Of a stretch of DNA of 64,000 nt, positions 58,739-64,000 are shown one piece after another; position 1 is the stretch's first letter, and every line of letters starts with the position of its first letter. A program made the position numbers and the translations under genes. This DNA is from Flavobacterium sp. HSC-61S13 (GTDB taxonomy: Bacteria; Bacteroidota; Bacteroidia; Flavobacteriales; Flavobacteriaceae): positions 310,001 to 374,000 of the forward strand of contig NZ_JALJZV010000001.1 of the NCBI RefSeq assembly GCF_024171535.1, given 5' to 3'. The notes beneath the pieces are model-generated. The model worked only from the letters and a program-made list of their open reading frames with translations. It did no database searches and was not told the DNA's origin.

Positions 58739-59128
58739 AGCAGTATGGTATAATTGGAACGGGTAAAACAACGAATTTAAGTCTTTAGGAAATACAACAA
58801 CATTATTTATTCCAAATTGTTTTCAAAATTATCATTTTGCGATTAATTCATAAATAGTAATAGATTTATTTACAGTATATGAGTGAAAATTTCAATTATT
58901 AATTTTTGTTATGTGTTCAGTACCTGCTGAAAATTTCTGTAGTACGTTTTTTTAATTAATTTTATTTTTAGTTATGACTATATTTTAACAAAAATTATGT
59001 GATTTTGGTAATCCAATAATCTTGATTAATCCTATTTAGATTAAGTAAAAAACAATTTTTGGCAGAATATTCAGAATATATGTAAAAATTTTTAGCTTTT
59101 TTGACTTGAATTGATAAAATTTTTTTAT

Positions 59129-59146
59129 CTTTAATCTGAATTAAAG
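59129..59146. promoter_or_regulatory. Palindrome upstream of aspA
   Basis: CTTTAAT-CTGA-ATTAAAG is a perfect 7-bp inverted repeat with a 4-bp spacer, 290 bp upstream of aspA. It overlaps TATCTTTA, a near match to the TAnnTTTG promoter element. A regulator-binding site is plausible. The surrounding gap (58739-59436, about 700 bp) also contains TTAATC-CTATTTA-GATTAA at 59024-59042 and no long frame. Confidence 0.4.
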
Positions 59147-59292
59147 CAATAATTTAACCATTGATTATTTTTTGAAGAGCGCCTTGATAACATAGGGGGT
59201 GTTGTGTTCTTAATTTTAAATTTTTAACGGTTTTGTTTTTTTCTAATATCAGCTTACATTTTGTACCCATAAATTTAGATGATGGTATAATC

Positions 59293-59361
59293 ATGAAGTT
59301 CTCAAGGCTGCTGGTCATGAAGTTGCAAAAACTTAGAACGCGATTTGTAGTCGTATTCTAA
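59293..59361 (+). other. Possible 22-residue leader ORF upstream of aspA
   Basis: ATG 59293 to TAA 59361 would encode a basic-hydrophobic peptide, MKFSRLLVMKLQKLRTRFVV plus two residues. It contains two similar MKF/MKL words from the DNA repeat TCATGAAGTT. No ribosome binding site is apparent. It could be chance in AT-rich DNA or a small leader or membrane peptide. Confidence 0.2.
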
Positions 59362-59436
59362 GTGTTATGATGCTTTGTGCAGGGCTGTTTATTTTACCTT
59401 TTAATAAATCTTTATAAACTATATAATACTGTCATT

Positions 59437-60846
59437 ATGAAAGCAACAAGAAGAGAACATGATTTTTTAGGGGAATTGGATATTCCAGATCATTTGTACT
59501 ATGGGATCCAAACTTTTAGAGCCGTTGAAAATTTTAATATAACAGGATTACCCATTTCCAAAGAGCCTTTGTTTATTAAGGCCTTGGGTTACGTAAAAAA
59601 AGGAGCGGCCATGGCAAACAGAGATTGTGGCGCTTTGGATCCAAAAATTGCTGAAGCCATTTGTTATGGGAGTGATCAGGTAATAGCAGGAAAATTTAAT
59701 CAAGAATTTGTTAGTGATCTTATTCAAGGTGGTGCAGGTACTTCTGTGAATATGAATGCCAATGAGGTGATTGCCAATATAGGTTTAGAATATTTAGGTC
59801 ATAAAAAAGGGGAGTATAATTTTTTACATCCCAACAACCACGTGAATTGTTCTCAATCGACTAACGATGCCTATCCTTCAGCGTTTAGAATCGCGTTATA
59901 TCTGAAGATGGATAGTTTTATTAAAACTTTAGAAAAGCTAGAAGTGGCTTTTAGAGCAAAAGGAAAAGAGTTTAACAGAGTTTTGAAAATGGGAAGAACT
60001 CAATTGCAAGATGCTGTACCGATGACTTTAGGGCAAGAATTCAATTCGTATGCCACTACCATCGGTGAGGATGTTAAGCGATTAAAAGATGCTCAGAGTT
60101 TGCTGTTGGAAATCAATATGGGTGCTACGGCGATTGGTACAAAAGTCAATGCTCCAGAAGGATATCCTGAAATATGTGTAAGTTATTTAGCTAAGGAAGT
60201 GGGTATCCCGTTGACTTTAGCACCTGATTTGATAGAGGCTACTGTAGATACAGGTGCTTATGTACAAATTATGGGGACGATGAAGAGAACGGCAGTTAAG
60301 GTTTCGAAAATCTGTAACGACCTCCGACTTTTAAGTTCAGGACCCCGTACTGGTTTTAATGAAATTAATTTACCAGCGCGTCAACCGGGTTCTTCTATTA
60401 TGCCAGGAAAAGTAAATCCAGTAATACCGGAAGTAGTTAATCAAACTTGTTTTTATGTGATTGGTCAGGATTTAACTGTTACTATGGCCGCAGAAGCCGG
60501 ACAATTGCAATTAAACGTTATGGAACCGGTTATCGCTTTCGCGATGTTTACATCCTTGGATTACCTAGGTAAAGCCATTGAGGTATTGATCGATAAATGT
60601 ATTAATGGAATCACAGCAAATGAAACACATTGTTTTAATATGGTGATGAACAGCATCGGGATCGTGACCCAGTTAAATCCGATATTGGGATATGAAGAAA
60701 GCGCTAGTATAGCGGGAGAAGCATTAAAAACCAATAAAAGTGTACACCAGATTGCCGTGGTTGAACGCAAGTTGATTACCCAAGAAAAATGGGATGAAAT
60801 TTATTCTTTAGAGAATTTAATCAATCCGAAATTCATCACTTCTTAA
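59437..60846 (+). CDS. aspA: Aspartate ammonia-lyase
   Basis: From ATG 59437 (469 residues, MKATRREHDFLGELDIP), matching family length; a GTG at 59377 would add 20 residues. It is a class II fumarase/aspartase fold: YYGIQTFRAVENF, the conserved GGAGTSVNMNANEV, HVNCSQSTNDAYPSAF, MGRTQLQDAVPMTLGQEF, and the mobile signature loop GSSIMPGKVNPV. It converts L-aspartate to fumarate and ammonia. Downstream lie asparaginase and a Dcu carrier, so the module degrades Asn/Asp. Confidence 0.95.
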   Translation: MKATRREHDFLGELDIPDHLYYGIQTFRAVENFNITGLPISKEPLFIKALGYVKKGAAMANRDCGALDPKIAEAICYGSDQVIAGKFNQEFVSDLIQGGAGTSVNMNANEVIANIGLEYLGHKKGEYNFLHPNNHVNCSQSTNDAYPSAFRIALYLKMDSFIKTLEKLEVAFRAKGKEFNRVLKMGRTQLQDAVPMTLGQEFNSYATTIGEDVKRLKDAQSLLLEINMGATAIGTKVNAPEGYPEICVSYLAKEVGIPLTLAPDLIEATVDTGAYVQIMGTMKRTAVKVSKICNDLRLLSSGPRTGFNEINLPARQPGSSIMPGKVNPVIPEVVNQTCFYVIGQDLTVTMAAEAGQLQLNVMEPVIAFAMFTSLDYLGKAIEVLIDKCINGITANETHCFNMVMNSIGIVTQLNPILGYEESASIAGEALKTNKSVHQIAVVERKLITQEKWDEIYSLENLINPKFITS

Positions 60847-60903
60847 ACGCTTTATAGAGACTTTAAGTTTTCCATATAATAGGTTTAATTAAAATATACA
60901 ATT

Positions 60904-61959
60904 ATGAGAAAAAGCATTCTTTTATTACTACTGTTTGTAGTAAGCATTCAAGTACATGCTCAAGAGCAATCCAAAGGGTCTCCTAGAATAATTATATTAG
61001 CTACTGGTGGTACTATTGCCGGTTCAGGAGAGTCGGCTACCAAAGCAGCTTATACTGCGGGTAAAGTTCCCATTGATGATTTGCTTAATGCTGTTCCGCA
61101 GATTCACAATTACGGAAAAATTAGCGGGGAACAGATCGCTTCTATTGGTAGCCAAGACATGAACATTGCTACTTGGTTAAAATTGACCAAGCGTATCAAT
61201 GAAATTTTTGCAAAAGACGAAGCGGATGCTGTTGTGGTTACCCACGGAACAGATACTCAAGAGGAGACCGCTTATTTTTTAGATCTTACGGTAATGTCTG
61301 ACAAACCCGTTGTAATTGTAGGTGCTATGCGCCCTTCAACGGCAATGAGCCAAGATGGTAATAGAAATTTATTAGATGCTATTGTCGTTGCTGCAGATCC
61401 TAAGAGTGTTGGCAAAGGCGTGCTGGTTGCAATGAACGAAAAGGTTTTTGACGCTAGAGATGTCACTAAAACCAGTACAACGGATTTAGAGACTTTTAAA
61501 TCTAAAAATTTCGGACCGGTAGGTTTGATTTACGACGGTAAAGTGCAATACTACTACCAATCGTTGAGAAGTCCGTTGAAAAAATTTGATGTGACTAAGT
61601 TAAATTCTTTACCACAAGTAGAGATTATCTACGGCTATGCGGATGCCAATCCAAACAGTGTGTACTGTGTCACCAATTCTGGTCCAAAGGGAGTGGTCTA
61701 TGCTGGTATGGGTAACGGTAATTTTAATGCTCCAGTAGGAAAAGCCTTAGCGGAAGCTGCTAAAAAAGGGATCATCGTATGCCGTTCTGGTCGTGCGGGT
61801 TCTGGTCGTATCACCTTGGATAATGAGGTTAAAGATGCCGAACTGGGATTTGTAGTTTCCGATGATTTAAATCCACAAAAAGCTAGAGTTTTATTGATGT
61901 TATCCCTGACGGAAACTTCTAATAGAGCCAAAATTCAGCAAAATTTCTTTGATTATTAA
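60904..61959 (+). CDS. Exported type II L-asparaginase
   Basis: This 351-residue protein has a signal peptide (LLLLLFVVSIQVHAQ) and the asparaginase fold. TGGTIAGSGES carries the first catalytic Thr near residue 34. VVVTHGTDTQEETAYFLD carries the second Thr with Asp. PVVIVGAMRPSTAMSQDGNRNLL and GRAGSGRI are conserved. It hydrolyses asparagine to aspartate and ammonia outside the cytoplasm. It lies 57 bp after aspA in a likely operon and is followed by a hairpin before the transporter gene. Confidence 0.93.
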   Translation: MRKSILLLLLFVVSIQVHAQEQSKGSPRIIILATGGTIAGSGESATKAAYTAGKVPIDDLLNAVPQIHNYGKISGEQIASIGSQDMNIATWLKLTKRINEIFAKDEADAVVVTHGTDTQEETAYFLDLTVMSDKPVVIVGAMRPSTAMSQDGNRNLLDAIVVAADPKSVGKGVLVAMNEKVFDARDVTKTSTTDLETFKSKNFGPVGLIYDGKVQYYYQSLRSPLKKFDVTKLNSLPQVEIIYGYADANPNSVYCVTNSGPKGVVYAGMGNGNFNAPVGKALAEAAKKGIIVCRSGRAGSGRITLDNEVKDAELGFVVSDDLNPQKARVLLMLSLTETSNRAKIQQNFFDY

Positions 61960-61970
61960 TATCCTTAAGA

Positions 61971-62008
61971 AAGAGAATCTGTAGTTTGATATAGATTCTC
62001 TTTTTTTC
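61971..62008 (+). terminator. Hairpin with T-run between asparaginase and Dcu genes
   Basis: AAGAGAATCT (61971-61980) pairs with AGATTCTCTT (61993-62002) around a 12-nt loop, and a T-run follows. It lies in the 87-bp gap. It may be a partial terminator that lowers transporter expression relative to the enzymes. Confidence 0.7.
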
Positions 62009-62046
62009 ACCAACAACAAAGTAGTCATTAACTTAAAATTCTAACT

Positions 62047-63387
62047 ATGATCTGGATTGAATTTGCTATTCTCATTGCTATGATCCTTATAGGATCGCAA
62101 ATGAAAGGAATTGGCTTGGGTGTTATGGGAATGGTCGGACTTTTTATCTTTATCTTTATTTTTAAGATGAAGCCGACGGATCCTCCTCTAGATGTGATGC
62201 TGATTATTATGGCTATTGTTACTACAGCAGCTACGCTACAAGCGAGTGGTGGTTTGGACTATTTAGTCAGTTTGGCCGAAAGAATCATTCGTAGCAATCC
62301 ATCCAACATAACTTTTATCGCACCATTTACCGTCTATTTTTTATGCCTGTTTGCAGGTACTGCCCATATTGTTTATTCCTTATTACCGATCATTTCAGAA
62401 GTATCTGCTAAGAAGCGTATTCGTCCGGAACGCCCTTTAAGTATATCGGTTATTGCTTCACATTTGGCACTAACGGGAAGTCCGATGAGTGCTGCTACTG
62501 CTGCCTTAGTTGTTATTTTGGCTTATCACGGTGCCATGGTTGACATCATGATGATCTGTATACCAGCTAGTATTATCGGTTTATTAATCGGCTGTTTTTC
62601 GGTAGTAAAAAAGGGGGTCGAACTCAATGACGATCCAATTTTTATTGAAAAAATGAAAGACCCTGAATTTGCCAAATCGATGAATAGTGGTATGGAAGGT
62701 AAAGAGGTTGCCTTAAAACCGGGTGCTAAAACATCCGTTTTAATATTTGGTGTAGCGATATTGTTAATCGTAATTGCTGGAGCATTTCCCGCTATCGTTC
62801 CGAGTTTTGAGGCCGGTACTGAATCTCTGGCCGTAAAAGCTGATGGTTCGTTAACCATGGTTAGCATAATCAGTGTGATCACACTAACGGCCTCCGCCGC
62901 GATGATGTTGATTACGAAAACCACTACTACGGAAGTTACCAAAGCCAGTTTATTTGTCTCGATGGCTTCGGCCGTAGTGTCGGTATTTGGAGTGGTATGG
63001 ATGAGTTCTACCTTTATGTCGTCAAATAACGATATCATACAAAAGGCATTAGGAGGAATCGTTTCAGAGTATCCTTGGACTTTTGCAATTGCCGTGTTTA
63101 TCATGGGTGCTCTAATGTTTAGTCAGGCCGCAACAACCAAAACCATGATGCCATTGGGGATTGCCCTAGGTTTACCACCATCGGCATTAATTGCAATTTT
63201 CCCCGCAGTCAATAGTGATTTTGTTTTGCCGGGTTATCCTACTTTACTTGCGGCGATCAATTTTGACAGAACGGGAAGTACCAAAATCGGGAAATTCGTC
63301 ATCAATCACAGCTTTTTTGTCCCTGGAGTGGTCACCATATCTGTAGCCATTGCCGCAGGATTTTTACTGGGTTCTTTTTTGTTATAA
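62047..63387 (+). CDS. Anaerobic C4-dicarboxylate transporter (Dcu family)
   Basis: This 446-residue inner-membrane protein has about ten to twelve hydrophobic helices. Dcu-type landmarks are IVTTAATLQASGGLDYLVSLAERIIRSNP, TVYFLCLFAGTAHIVYSLLPI, SVIASHLALTGSPMSAATAAL and the late SQAATTKTMMPLGIALGLPPSALIAIFPAVNSDFVLPGYPT-like region. DcuA/DcuB exchange aspartate, fumarate, malate or succinate. With aspartase upstream, aspartate uptake against fumarate or succinate release is likely. Whether it is DcuA- or DcuB-like cannot be told by eye. Confidence 0.92.
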   Translation: MIWIEFAILIAMILIGSQMKGIGLGVMGMVGLFIFIFIFKMKPTDPPLDVMLIIMAIVTTAATLQASGGLDYLVSLAERIIRSNPSNITFIAPFTVYFLCLFAGTAHIVYSLLPIISEVSAKKRIRPERPLSISVIASHLALTGSPMSAATAALVVILAYHGAMVDIMMICIPASIIGLLIGCFSVVKKGVELNDDPIFIEKMKDPEFAKSMNSGMEGKEVALKPGAKTSVLIFGVAILLIVIAGAFPAIVPSFEAGTESLAVKADGSLTMVSIISVITLTASAAMMLITKTTTTEVTKASLFVSMASAVVSVFGVVWMSSTFMSSNNDIIQKALGGIVSEYPWTFAIAVFIMGALMFSQAATTKTMMPLGIALGLPPSALIAIFPAVNSDFVLPGYPTLLAAINFDRTGSTKIGKFVINHSFFVPGVVTISVAIAAGFLLGSFLL

Positions 63388-63497
63388 ATCTGTAAAAGTA
63401 TCATCATGTTATCGCTATAGTAAAGCGTTTGACTCCCCCAAACCCCCTGAAGATGAAGCGATTTCATATGAGTATAAATATTTAAAAAAATCAACAT

Positions 63498-64000
63498 ATG
63501 AAAAAATTTTTCTTCTATTTGATAATCGGATTACTTCCGGTTATTGTACTTGGACAAGTAGATCAAATGCAAAAGCAGACAGATCTAGGGAATTTTATTA
63601 TTACGGATTCCGCCAAATCGCTAATTCCCATTTCAAAGCAGTCGCTTTTGAGGGACGTAGATGTCATTTTCAATACGCGGATGGCTTTTAATAGTTCTTT
63701 TACCGATGGTAGCCATACGGGTTCAAAATTTAATGCCGACCAGTTTCGGTTTGAAATCAAAGGTAAGATCCACGATAGAGTGTATTTTAGGTTTCGAAAT
63801 CGATACACTAGAGAGCAACTTCCCGGAGATCTAGATAATATTAGTAGATCAGTGGATTTGGCTTTTATCAAAGTGGATTTGTCGCCAAGAACAAATATAT
63901 CTGTTGGAAAACTATGTGCAGATTGGGGTGGATATGAATTTGATCTCAATCCGATTGATATCATTACCTACAATGATATCATCGAATATGCCGATAACTT
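63498..64000 (+). CDS. Outer-membrane porin (phosphate-selective porin O/P family), 3' end outside window
   Basis: ATG 63498 opens a frame that runs off the right edge, so 167 residues are visible. Signal peptide: MKKFFFYLIIGLLPVIVLGQ. Alternating aromatic/charged strands follow (DVIFNTRMAFNSSFTDG, FRFEIKGKIHDRVYFRFRNRYTREQLP, VDLAFIKVDLSP, ISVGKLCADWGGYEFDLNP), the start of a beta-barrel like OprO/OprP-type porins. It begins 111 bp after the Dcu gene and probably lets dicarboxylates or amino acids through the outer membrane. A rigid fit to phosphate specificity is not implied. Confidence 0.82.
   Translation, partial: MKKFFFYLIIGLLPVIVLGQVDQMQKQTDLGNFIITDSAKSLIPISKQSLLRDVDVIFNTRMAFNSSFTDGSHTGSKFNADQFRFEIKGKIHDRVYFRFRNRYTREQLPGDLDNISRSVDLAFIKVDLSPRTNISVGKLCADWGGYEFDLNPIDIITYNDIIEYADN

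Overview
The window is AT-rich chromosomal DNA from a member of the Bacteroidetes, almost certainly family Flavobacteriaceae (Flavobacterium/Myroides-like). The evidence is the PorX response regulator of the type IX secretion system (T9SS), secreted proteins with T9SS type A C-terminal sorting domains, an RprX/RprY-like two-component pair, DUF4199, DUF4258 and TIGR02757 family proteins, near absence of Shine-Dalgarno sequences, and TAnnTTTG-type promoter elements. I see no phage, insertion sequence, CRISPR array or rRNA. Three tRNA genes are present: one Val and two Tyr.

Layout. 1-3.4 kb: a cut-off di-haem cytochrome c peroxidase, a Crp/Fnr regulator, a HAD phosphatase, a chloramphenicol-acetyltransferase-like protein, tRNA-Val and a DUF4258 protein. 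3.4-3.95 kb: a block of imperfect ~80-135 bp tandem repeats with a diverged, inverted relative near 33.5 kb. 3.95-7.1 kb: ald-tsaE-porX on the minus strand. 7.4-11.4 kb: glycosyltransferase, coaE, histidine kinase and response regulator. 11.5-19.4 kb: a minus-strand housekeeping run (acyl-ACP thioesterase, miaA, K+ channel, exonuclease/GIY-YIG protein, YggS, DUF1015, 3-hydroxybutyryl-CoA dehydrogenase, Gfo/Idh oxidoreductase), followed by pcm on the plus strand. 20.2-32.6 kb: an accessory block between pcm and smpB. It holds a membrane-anchored AraC-type regulator, a 1640-residue PKD-containing T9SS cargo protein, and three tandem, mosaic, nearly identical ~625-residue T9SS cargo proteins.

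32.6-42.2 kb: smpB, two duplicated tRNA-Tyr genes, kdsA, a DUF4199 protein, a polyphosphate operon (SixA-like phosphatase, ppk1, ppx), a polysaccharide deacetylase/GNAT pair and a TIGR02757 protein. 43.2-48.7 kb: a tightly coupled seven-gene minus-strand operon (FAD oxidoreductase, methyltransferase, type III polyketide synthase, hot-dog dehydratase, ketosynthase, acyl carrier protein, phosphopantetheinyl transferase). It reads as a compact biosynthetic cluster for a lipid-derived aromatic or pyrone metabolite and is the most interesting system here. 48.7-55.4 kb: small proteins, then an ECF sigma/anti-sigma pair transcribed away from secreted MsrB, fasciclin and two ferritin-like proteins, a likely envelope stress group. 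55.4-58.7 kb: a two-zinc-ribbon unknown, a DUF5074 propeller lipoprotein and a leucine-rich-repeat protein. 59.4 kb to the end: aspartase, secreted asparaginase, Dcu C4-dicarboxylate transporter and a cut-off porin, a module turning asparagine/aspartate into fumarate and ammonia with dicarboxylate exchange.

Functions are assigned from recognised motifs and family knowledge read by eye. No database search was run. Start codons were moved where signal peptides or family length favour an internal start.
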